Source: Furfurilactobacillus milii
GTDB taxonomy: Bacteria; Bacillota; Bacilli; Lactobacillales; Lactobacillaceae
Length of the DNA stretch: 64,000 nucleotides
Reading direction: 5' to 3'
Assembly: GCF_021654115.1 (NCBI RefSeq)
Contig: NZ_JAIWJF010000001.1
Span: forward strand, 496,001-560,000
Below are positions 48,101-54,682 of the stretch, piece by piece (within the stretch, counting starts at the first letter, position 1; every line of letters starts with the position of its first letter). Under the pieces are notes generated by a model. The model made no database searches, was not told where the DNA came from, and saw nothing but the letters and a program-made list of their open reading frames with translations. A program made the translations under genes and the position numbers.

Positions 48101-51100
48101 ATGCAAATGGCGACACACTGTCAACTGTTACCAAGGATGCTAACGGCAACATTGTTTCCAAAGCAACAACTGATCCAAACGGTAATAAAGTCACAGCTAC
48201 GACTGGCTCAGATGGGTCAACAACGACAACCACTGTGGATCCGGCTGGTAAGACGATCTCAACAACGATTAAGGATCCAGCTGGTAATACCACGACAACA
48301 GCGGCTGGTTCAGATGGCAGCACAACAATTACGGCCAAGGATCCTCAAGGGACGGTTGTTTCAACAACGGTAAAGAAACCTGATGGCAGTTCAACAGTTA
48401 CTACACCTGCTAGTGATGGCAGCACAACCGTTGTTACTAAGGACGCCACTGGCAAGGTAACTGCAACAACAGTTACTGGCAAGGACGGTAGTTCGACGAC
48501 TACCACGCCAAACAGTGATGGCACCGACACTGTAGTGAAGAAAGACGCCAGTGGCAAGGTCATTTCTACCACAACGACCGGCGGTAATAGCGGCAACACA
48601 GGGTCGACCACAACAGGTTCAGATGGTAGCACGACAACAACATTGCCTAATGGTGACACGACCACGACTGTTAAGAATTCCGATGGCTCTACTACAGCAA
48701 CTACTAAGGACCCATCTGGTAAGGTCATTTCCACGACACAAACTGCTAAAGATGGCAGCAAAGTTGTCACTGAAACGGGCTCAGATGGTACTGTGACGAC
48801 CACAAACATTGACGCAAGTGGTAAAACGACTAGCACGTCAGTTAAGAAACCAACTGGTGAAACGACTACTACAACGGTTGGCAGCGATGGTTCAACAGTA
48901 ATCGTCACGACTGATCCTAGTGGTAAGACGATTTCAACGGTTGATAAGGATGCTAACGGTAATGTCACGTCTAAAGTAACGACCAATCCGACAACCGGAG
49001 AGGTGACAACGGTAACGCCAACCTCTGATGGCGGTACAAAGACACAAATTACGGATTCAAAGGGCAACGTTATCTCAACTGTCACTAAAGATCCGTTTGG
49101 CAACACCAGCACGACGACACCTAATTCGGATGGTAGCAGCACAACGGTTAATAAGGATCCTAATGGCAAGCTGATCTCGACCGTGGATACCACGACATCA
49201 GGCGCGACTAAGACGACGACGCCAACAGCCAATGGTGGCAGCCAAACAGTCACTAAAGATCCAAATGGTAACGTTACTTCCACTGACGTCAAGAATCCGA
49301 ATGGCTCGACTGTTGAAACTACGCCAACTTCAGACGGTGGTTCGCAGACTGTTACAAAGGACCCAACTGGTAAGGTAACATCCACAACCACAACGGATCC
49401 GAAGGGTAACACATCTACAACCACGCCAACTTCCGATGGCGGCACACAGACGGTTACCAAGGATCCAAACGGCAATACCACGTCGACTACAGTTAAAGAC
49501 CCATCAGGCAACGTTTCAGTGACTATGCCGACTGACGGCGGTGGCACCAAGACAGTCACGACTGATCCAACTGGTCATGAGACATCTACAACGACCAAAG
49601 ATCCGTATGGAAACACTTCAACAACGACACCAACTTCAGATGGTGGTACGACGACGGTTACCAAGGATCCAAATGGTAATACCACTTCAACGACTGTTAA
49701 AGATCCAAGCGGTAACACGACAACGACCACACCAACTTCAGGCGGCGGTACTGAAACCGTTAATAAGGACCCTCATGGTAATACGACATCTACTGTTCAA
49801 ACTGGCTCAGATGGTTCATCCATTACGACGACACCAAACAGTGACGGTACGAGTCAAGTTGTGACCAAGGATCCTAGCGGTAAGGTAACCAATACCGAAA
49901 CCACAGGAACGCCTGCCGCAGATAGCCAGACGACGCAGAATAGTGATGGTACCAGCACAACGGTTACTAAAGATCCGAAGACCGGGACCGTCACCACAAC
50001 GACTAAGGGTGTCAATGGCAACATCACGGATATTGCAACGAAGAACAGCGATGGTACTTCCACGGACAAACAATTCAATGATGATGGTAGTTACACAATT
50101 GTTGATAAAGACGCAAGTGGCAACGTCACTGGTGCAACAGTTGCTGACCGCAACGGTGGTAAGGTTGCGCTCGTTAAGAATAGCGACGGCACAACAACAG
50201 CAACGACAACCGATCCAACGGGTAAGGTTACTGGAACTGCCACAATTCCTGCTAAGGGCGGCACAGTTACAGTCGGTGGCAAGACTGCAACGGTCGGTAG
50301 TGATGGCACTATGACCGTCGGCGGTCCCGCCGCTGATAGTATTAACACGAACGTTGATCCAAGAGGCGCAGTCACATTGTCGCGGACATTAGTTGATGCT
50401 ACTGGAGTTTCCGTTGATCCTAAGAATTACTACGACCACACTTCGGCCGCAGGCAGCGGTAGCACCGGTTCGACGGGTACAACAGGGTCAGATGGCAATA
50501 CTGGTTCGACTGGAACTACTGGATCAACAGGGACAACCGGATCAGATGGTAGCACTGGTTCAACAGGGACTACCCCTGAACCAACGGTTACGCACAATTC
50601 AGACGGTTCAACAACGACGACAACTACTGATGCTTCGGGCAAAGTGATTGATGTCGTTACCAAGAAACCGGATGGCAGTTCAACAGAAGTGAAGACAACA
50701 CCAGCTGGTACGGTCACAATCAATCGTGATCCAGAAAACAAGGTAACTGGTTCAACAATCAGCAATCCAAGTGGCACCAACGTTACGTTTGCTAAGAATC
50801 CTGATGGTACTACGACCGCAACGGCTACTGACGCCACAGGGAAAGTCGTTGGCACGCAAGTATTCCCAGCTGCTGGTGGTACTGCAACCTTAAATGGTCA
50901 GGCTGTCACGGTTGATCCAGATGGTAGCGTCACTGTTGCAGGTCCTAACAAAGGTGATATTGCAACGACTGTTGACCCGACTGGCCAAGTTAAGTTGTTC
51001 AGGTCCCTGGTTGATGCACGGGAAACAACCGTAGATCCAAAGGACTACTACGACAACACGACTTCTGCCGGATCTGGTTCGACAGGCACGACTAACGGGT

Positions 51101-51816
51101 CTGATGGTTCGAATGGCACCAACGGCTCAAACGGTACTAACGGAACTAACGGTTCAAATGGCACAGCTGGCACTAACGGTACCAACGGATCGAACGGAGC
51201 TAATGGTACTAATGGTACAGCTGGCACTAACGGCCTCAATGGGTCAAACGGCACCAATGGCACAGCCGGAGCTAACGGCACCAACGGATTGAATGGTACT
51301 AATGGCACAAGTGGTAGCAACGGAGCCAACGGTACTAATGGAGTCGCCGGAGCTAATGGACTCAACGGTACAACTGGTACTAACGGCATCAATGGTACTA
51401 ACGGAACTAACGGTGCATCGGGCGTCAATGGTGTTCAAACTAACGGTTCCAGTGCTGCTCAACAACCTAGTGAAACGGTGGCACCAGCTACTCAGAAAGC
51501 TACTGCAGCCACAACTCAGCCAGCTATCGCTCAACCATTGGCAAACGCAACTGCTAAGTTAGAACCTGAAACTAAGACGACAACGCTCGCGGCTCCAACT
51601 GCTAAGAAGGATGCGCAAGTATCTACCAAAGCAGACGGAAATGTTCCTGAGAACAAAGCAACTGCTGCCGCTAACACATTACCGGATACCAACGAATCAT
51701 CTGCTGGTGTTATGGGATTGCTTGGTGTGGCAACGTTAGCCGCCGGTTCAGCAATGCTGCTTGGCAAACGTCGCAAGCACGAAGTTGATAATTCAGACAC
51801 TGATGAACAAAAGTAG
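42127..51816 (+). CDS. Giant KxYKxGKxW-signal surface adhesin 2 with LPDTN sorting signal
   Basis: This 3229-residue secreted protein is a paralogue of adhesin 1 along its whole length. In order it has the signal HYKMYKAGKQWLFAG, Ser/Thr/Ala-rich low-complexity repeats, about seven FIVAR-like helical modules (about 43110-44640), and a beta-rich region with Ig-like strands (about 44645-46110). A FIVAR pair and an Ala-rich coiled coil (about 46540-47360) follow, then Thr/Asp/Gly repeats (about 47400-50040). Two C-terminal modules of about 115 residues end NYYDHT or DYYDNT. A collagen-like Gly-x-Asn tract (about 51090-51430) precedes a sorting region with LPDTN (51679-51693), a hydrophobic helix and KRRKH. 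AGGGGGG fixes the ATG at 42127. Ser/Thr content and neighbouring glycosyltransferases suggest heavy glycosylation. Confidence 0.9.
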   Translation: MSRKNEEIADTITSTKEHYKMYKAGKQWLFAGITVFTFGGLLAGGEQAAKADATSSNGSATADPQTDATKQTNAPLEFSTSVTQTNATASAAPASVAPASVAASQSSVKTSTASAQTTNSQASTAPSSVAGKTQTAQTSTAPTSVTSQASEAQTSTTSTASQVKDVQTSTSPASVASATKDAQASTAPASATSVAKDTQTSTASASVSSQTKTDQTTSQAKNTTTSTAAASTTSQTSGTAQTSTVPASAATNTSTVTSQTSAASTAPTKQVTTLPDNATSQQVADAKSAALAAFAETGTPQEITQKDAAVSSDATTSADVTSAATTSTAANQAWTDYSKVLAAAQAEKSADYTNASYSLLQTALANANGMTQSAAKTALKSAQQQIQAAIDSLIPNLGAGGQGQLQNTISADQTKYANTTASEYTTAAWKTYTDALSAANAGLSDSATTANTFSVLYKKLTDATAGLELNKSSVLFTQLGNVMSSAATKLNNSGSYTVASIQNLQTAQNAAQRILAASAAQDIQTATQNLQTALEALIPSGSLSSLQNVLNTTSVTYNANQTADATKTNYAYAAYTKSSWDTFASAYVYAKAVMNNGAATPDQISISSYTLQQAYQNLLTTKATNLLLSDAIAGGDQLLEEGSGSAYGSQSTQSLKDAISAAQTLLASDGTPLATSTPDQLNQATNVIQSAINGLTTATNSAWNNLNKYIQTADTLSAGDYTADTFATLTGALSKAKGALYDDSTAASLQSDADSLRDALWAATPANKTISTAKMALSAAVKKAQSAVTSESNYSVDTYQTFAIALAVAEKLLDSASMDNTAMQKASDNLVFYQNNLVAPFKASGGSYNGSVNNISTTGALGVPGRGFDTVSIVNGSTITFGGSTNFVGVNVAPSFTSTWTLPISLAPFFKTTNWQKYVNLAYVLKSSISSLGTGTNVLQDGLNPDNKEPLTTALANGDFILRVSYNTFGQPVLTLVSKNLSAISALPSVQYYFTLDIGTWSNETNQYLPRITGDQTLNDVTYRTVINGLTGAVSLGPASSKNLENAFATISDSSITPNTPQSNYSTSAAAGPATLINQTQKLVPQFVATDNLTSAVVQGTNTITGKVTLDTSTDMPGDIYQVVFTDTTTGATTTANINKSDGTFVASFGNTVGTTTTGLNINTGDQITAQIQRVNTINGYVSQGTLGYASASVPAAQTPYVYVNPNDIKVGSSTISGTISSLISTITKSSEAAASITMNKPSSDDLNVYTVSVTVYNPDGSVNAQTTTQVAKDGTWTTQVGTPLTAGKYVEATAHVSVGIISGNNEVQPTGVQLTNLNTNVSDPIYVEANKDALNTAIATADTVSQQQGSYPHTTDVQWSTLAGALSDAKTVTADKTATQTTVNETLKKLDAAMTAITLSKSGLEDAIKAAPLAGNASKYTPTSWSNLQTALDQAHAVDQNSGATADQITSATNALLDATSALQFVTAATTTNNAASDATSMAANANSDATLATSGATASKDAASAASLAASAANDLASKGSDASDNLLTAAVKATQAQELAAQAAANAMRAANEAKAASLSASAAQSAATAANTTESKAIAQTATSAAQEATRNAATAQAAAAEAANAAQAVQAGYLAAKANAATAAVSAAASTASAQTSAATSAIAAGNQSAASAALSAASAALSDAKTKASAADTATKAAASAASDVQSAANVAGAPANAQSNAIAASEAAAKAAANLKAANDSATAASTGYDTAKTAYTTMTPSTGGTTGSTGTTGTDANGNKVTTTLNSDGSTTAVTTDKDGKTISTVKTNADGSSSTTTPNSDGSSTTVNKDKAGKVVTSATTTPNSDGSSTTVVTDAAGKTVSTTTTGSDGSTTTVIPNSDGSTTTTQRDPQGKLVSETKKNADGTSVTTTPNSDGSSTSVNKDASGKVISTTTTDPFGNTATTTPMSDGSSQTVFKDPSGKTLSTVTKDANGKVTSTVVPTSDGGTVTTTPTSDGGSVVVTKNANGDTLSTVTKDANGNIVSKATTDPNGNKVTATTGSDGSTTTTTVDPAGKTISTTIKDPAGNTTTTAAGSDGSTTITAKDPQGTVVSTTVKKPDGSSTVTTPASDGSTTVVTKDATGKVTATTVTGKDGSSTTTTPNSDGTDTVVKKDASGKVISTTTTGGNSGNTGSTTTGSDGSTTTTLPNGDTTTTVKNSDGSTTATTKDPSGKVISTTQTAKDGSKVVTETGSDGTVTTTNIDASGKTTSTSVKKPTGETTTTTVGSDGSTVIVTTDPSGKTISTVDKDANGNVTSKVTTNPTTGEVTTVTPTSDGGTKTQITDSKGNVISTVTKDPFGNTSTTTPNSDGSSTTVNKDPNGKLISTVDTTTSGATKTTTPTANGGSQTVTKDPNGNVTSTDVKNPNGSTVETTPTSDGGSQTVTKDPTGKVTSTTTTDPKGNTSTTTPTSDGGTQTVTKDPNGNTTSTTVKDPSGNVSVTMPTDGGGTKTVTTDPTGHETSTTTKDPYGNTSTTTPTSDGGTTTVTKDPNGNTTSTTVKDPSGNTTTTTPTSGGGTETVNKDPHGNTTSTVQTGSDGSSITTTPNSDGTSQVVTKDPSGKVTNTETTGTPAADSQTTQNSDGTSTTVTKDPKTGTVTTTTKGVNGNITDIATKNSDGTSTDKQFNDDGSYTIVDKDASGNVTGATVADRNGGKVALVKNSDGTTTATTTDPTGKVTGTATIPAKGGTVTVGGKTATVGSDGTMTVGGPAADSINTNVDPRGAVTLSRTLVDATGVSVDPKNYYDHTSAAGSGSTGSTGTTGSDGNTGSTGTTGSTGTTGSDGSTGSTGTTPEPTVTHNSDGSTTTTTTDASGKVIDVVTKKPDGSSTEVKTTPAGTVTINRDPENKVTGSTISNPSGTNVTFAKNPDGTTTATATDATGKVVGTQVFPAAGGTATLNGQAVTVDPDGSVTVAGPNKGDIATTVDPTGQVKLFRSLVDARETTVDPKDYYDNTTSAGSGSTGTTNGSDGSNGTNGSNGTNGTNGSNGTAGTNGTNGSNGANGTNGTAGTNGLNGSNGTNGTAGANGTNGLNGTNGTSGSNGANGTNGVAGANGLNGTTGTNGINGTNGTNGASGVNGVQTNGSSAAQQPSETVAPATQKATAATTQPAIAQPLANATAKLEPETKTTTLAAPTAKKDAQVSTKADGNVPENKATAAANTLPDTNESSAGVMGLLGVATLAAGSAMLLGKRRKHEVDNSDTDEQK
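51090..51430 (+). repeat. Collagen-like Gly-x-Asn triplet tract in adhesin 2
   Basis: About 110 residues have Gly at every third position, mostly GTN, GSN, GAN, GLN and GTA triplets. The codons vary, so the periodicity is kept at protein level and not by recent DNA duplication. Adhesin 1 lacks this tract. Confidence 0.85.
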
Positions 51817-51835
51817 TAAGTGAACGTGCATTTAA

Positions 51836-51903
51836 GATGACGGAAAGCAATTTGGCTTCCCGCCATCTATTGAGGAGATTTTCGAGTAAAGTCTCTTGAA
51901 TAG
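51836..51903 (+). ncRNA. Conserved two-hairpin element, module 2
   Basis: AGATGACGGAAAGC folds onto GCTTCCCGCCATCT, then CTATTGAGGAGATTTT folds onto AAAGTCTCTTGAATAG (51867-51903). The second hairpin is the equivalent of 39446-39483 and keeps pairing despite substitutions. Neither has a T-run. Confidence 0.65.
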
Positions 51904-52043
51904 ATGACGGCAAGTCAAAATGTTCAAACGTCAATGTAGTGACATCGTTAACGTCTACTAAGGCGTTTGATGCGAAAAAGCGAATGGCTTTACGAGAACG
52001 TTTGAATCGTACTTTTCATCAAGCGAGTTGGGGGAGATAGCTT

Positions 52044-53990
52044 ATGAAACTATTTGGACATGGTAAAAAGGTGACCGATTCAGCAGCACCAACAGCTGTC
52101 ACATCGGAATCACCAAAGCAGCAAACACCGACTGCTCAAGCGGTCATTCATTCCGCAGCGACGGTTGAACCGACAGATGTCAAAAAGAATGAACATGCGT
52201 CAGCACCGGCTCCTGTCGCTAATGAGGACGCGTATCAAAAGTTAACCACTAAGCGTGAGCAACTTGAAAAACATGTTAATCAGTTAAACCAACAGTATGG
52301 GGATGCACGTAATGAACTGCGCTCTCAACTACTGACCGAAAAAGATTATCTGCGTGCACAATCGCGAATGGTCAATCACGATTATGACAAACTGGCAAAG
52401 CAGCGTGATGCTGACTTTGAAGTCTTTTCGCAGCTACAGGATCACCGTAATAAAGTTGCGGCTAAGCAACAGCGGTTGGTTGCGTCACTGAACGTTACCA
52501 AGCAAAAGTTTGCAGAACAATCAACGATTCTAGCTAAGATGAAGGCCCAGTCAGCACAAATCACTAAACAACGTGAGCAGTTAGATAAACAAGAACATAA
52601 ATTGCTGGATGAGCTTGGTCAGCAAGGTAATTTGAATTCCTTAATGGAAGAAATTGATGCTAAACGCAAGCAAATTTCAGATATTAATGTGCACGATCAC
52701 GAACTTGAACAAGCTGAAAATGGCATTAATCAAGACATTGTTAAGCAAGAAAAGGCCGTTTCTGTCCTGAATAAGCAAGTTGCAATCCAAGAACAGGCCA
52801 ACAACAAGGACGATGAAACTGCTGATTTGCAAAAGCAACTGGCCGAAATTGATAAAAAGGTAAGCCAGCAACAGGAAAAATTAACTGCAGATGATGACAA
52901 GTTAAAGGCAGTGAAGCAGGAAAAGGCTAGCTTAGGCGAACAGTTTCAACAGTTGACTGACTTGATGAAGTTTTATTTCAGTTCAACGAAGCTCATTGAC
53001 AATTTTCAGTTTGATCCGGCGCGGCATTATGTTTTCTATTCCAACACGTTGATTCCACTCAGTCAGCTTAGTGATCAAAACGGATTGGAGATTATCGACC
53101 AATTGTTTGATAAAACCGATGCTCATTTCGATCTGTTGACGACTGACTTTAATCGGGAACTGAGTGAAATTTGGGATGACTATCAAAGTTCAGGTGTCTT
53201 ACATCATGCAGGTCACGTTATTAACCCATACTTAGATTTTCAGCGTGATGCTGGCCGGCAACAGCATGCGGATGTCGCATTACCGCTGGATCAAGGTCAG
53301 GATTGGCACGTAAATGCTGGTACCGAGGAACAGCCCGAAATGATTCGCTCGGCTAGTGGCAAACAGAGCGTTACCTTGAAATACCGCGCTGACAGATCAC
53401 TGGAAAGTGTAAGATACTTCCAAAATGACCAACTGTTCAAGATGGCGATTTATGACCAGCAGAATGTCTTGGTAGCGACTCAGTACGTCGACCCACGAGA
53501 TGCTAAACACGCGGCCTCGGAAATTTACTATCGTCCTGATCACAGTGTCGCTTTGGAAAAAGTCTTTTTTGAAGACCATGTCGTTGTCCAAACGACGGAT
53601 GCTGGTAAAACTGTGGAACGGACGTTTGAAACTGAAGATGATTATTATGAATGGTGGATTAAGGCACATGCCCTTACACGACCAGAAGATGCGCTGATTA
53701 TTGATACCGAAACACCATACTTTGAACAGTTGTTGAACGATGATGACCGTCGCTTTGAACTGATTCCGCTGATCACCGACGTTGATAACAAGGCGTTAAT
53801 CGATCAGATTGTTGCGGATGATTCACCAGTTAACAATATTATTGTCAGTGATGAGGCCGTTCATCAAGTTATTCTGAAGCAGTTGAAGCGCGACATGCAT
53901 ATTATGGTTTTGGATCCGGCTGGCGTAACAAATGAAAAAGCGAAGGCAGCGACCATCAAAACAAGAATTTACATTCCTAAGGTTAGCTAG
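52044..53990 (+). CDS. Coiled-coil protein with GtfA-like N-terminal half, module 2
   Basis: This 648-residue paralogue of the 39574-41544 product has the same plan. It has a short polar start, a coiled coil (about 65-305) rich in Lys, Glu and Gln heptads, then a GtfA-like first lobe. The lobe shows HYVFYSNTLIPL, FDLLTTDFNREL, a beta insert with LESVRYFQNDQLFKMAIYD, ALIIDTETPYFEQLL and NNIIVSDEAVHQ, and ends at RIYIPKV. The catalytic second lobe is again missing. The C-terminal half is better conserved between the paralogues than the coiled coil. GGGGGAGA precedes the ATG. The match of one such protein per adhesin argues for a partner function, perhaps presenting the adhesin to GtfA or the translocase. 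Confidence 0.75.
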   Translation: MKLFGHGKKVTDSAAPTAVTSESPKQQTPTAQAVIHSAATVEPTDVKKNEHASAPAPVANEDAYQKLTTKREQLEKHVNQLNQQYGDARNELRSQLLTEKDYLRAQSRMVNHDYDKLAKQRDADFEVFSQLQDHRNKVAAKQQRLVASLNVTKQKFAEQSTILAKMKAQSAQITKQREQLDKQEHKLLDELGQQGNLNSLMEEIDAKRKQISDINVHDHELEQAENGINQDIVKQEKAVSVLNKQVAIQEQANNKDDETADLQKQLAEIDKKVSQQQEKLTADDDKLKAVKQEKASLGEQFQQLTDLMKFYFSSTKLIDNFQFDPARHYVFYSNTLIPLSQLSDQNGLEIIDQLFDKTDAHFDLLTTDFNRELSEIWDDYQSSGVLHHAGHVINPYLDFQRDAGRQQHADVALPLDQGQDWHVNAGTEEQPEMIRSASGKQSVTLKYRADRSLESVRYFQNDQLFKMAIYDQQNVLVATQYVDPRDAKHAASEIYYRPDHSVALEKVFFEDHVVVQTTDAGKTVERTFETEDDYYEWWIKAHALTRPEDALIIDTETPYFEQLLNDDDRRFELIPLITDVDNKALIDQIVADDSPVNNIIVSDEAVHQVILKQLKRDMHIMVLDPAGVTNEKAKAATIKTRIYIPKVS

Positions 53991-54062
53991 TTGCTGATTG
54001 AATTAGTTAATCCGGGCGGTTTCACCCGTTCAAATGAGGCCGCCTTAAATATCCCCTAATCG

Positions 54063-54102
54063 ATTCGCGTTTAATGGGTCCCCCCACCCAGTAAACGCGA
54101 AT
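54063..54102 (+). terminator. Terminator-like hairpin after the second coiled-coil gene
   Basis: ATTCGCGTTTAATGGGT pairs with ACCCAGTAAACGCGAAT (one mismatch) around a CCCCCC loop and is followed by TTGTATTT. The T-run is weak, but the stem is long. Confidence 0.7.
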
Positions 54103-54124
54103 TTGTATTTAAGAGCACGAAACT

Positions 54125-54153
54125 TTGACTTAAACAATACTATTAATGATAGA
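54125..54153 (+). promoter_or_regulatory. Possible promoter of a structured RNA
   Basis: TTGACT is followed after 17 bp by GATAGA, a weak -10. Transcription would begin near 54160, just before the closing stem at 54168. Confidence 0.35.
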
Positions 54154-54167
54154 GTCCGCTTACGGTT

Positions 54168-54337
54168 GCTAACATTGAGACAATGCCGTGGGACCGGTTC
54201 GAGCCTTCTGGGGATCGAAGTCTTTCACCTCGCAGTGGAACCTCGTGAACCCCCGTGTCTCCACGACCGTCCGTGTTGTAAATTCGAGAAAAACGTTCGA
54301 ATTAACAACACTTTCACGGCTTAGTCTCAATGTTAGC
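54168..54337 (+). ncRNA. Multibranched structured RNA candidate
   Basis: A perfect 14-bp closing stem (GCTAACATTGAGAC at 54168 with its complement at 54324-54337) encloses a second stem GCCGTG/CACGGC. Inside lies a long hairpin, GTGTTGTAAATTCGA with TCGAATTAACAACAC (54273-54311), and a shorter GTGGA/TCCAC hairpin. No credible protein is encoded. The remaining 54338-54660 also lacks a gene but has hairpins at 54435-54473 and around 54538-54553. It may be a free RNA, a long gtfA leader or an inverted-repeat element; I do not recognise the family. Confidence 0.5.
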
Positions 54338-54682
54338 GCCCTCCAGCTGATGCCGCCTCAACTTGCCAATATTTGGGCTACGTTAAAAGGAACTGTTTAT
54401 CGGAGTGGGAGTTAAAGACAGAATTTCGTGTTGACGGCATTTAATATAGCGGCCTTGGCTATTTAGTGCCGTAGGACGACTTCTGAGATGTGCATTTCAG
54501 CCCAAAATTGAAGTAGAAGATTTCGAGTTTTAGAAGGCGATATCTGTCGCCACGGAACGGCGTCTTTAGGCAGTACAATGGGCAGAATATTCACCAAAAC
54601 ATAGGCGTTAGCGCTAACTCTAAGGAATGCGAAAGTGGTTAAATAAGAGTAGAGCAATTATCGAAAACGAGGGAGTGACAAG

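Noticed and set aside
54190-54215. GGTTCGAGCC resembles a tRNA T-loop
   Set aside because: The five bases on either side of the loop are not complementary, and no acceptor stem or anticodon arm can be drawn.
54103-54324. A 73-codon frame over the structured region before gtfA
   Set aside because: It has no ribosome binding site, its composition is unlike a protein, and it runs through both arms of the hairpins. The structure is explained better as RNA or inverted repeat.
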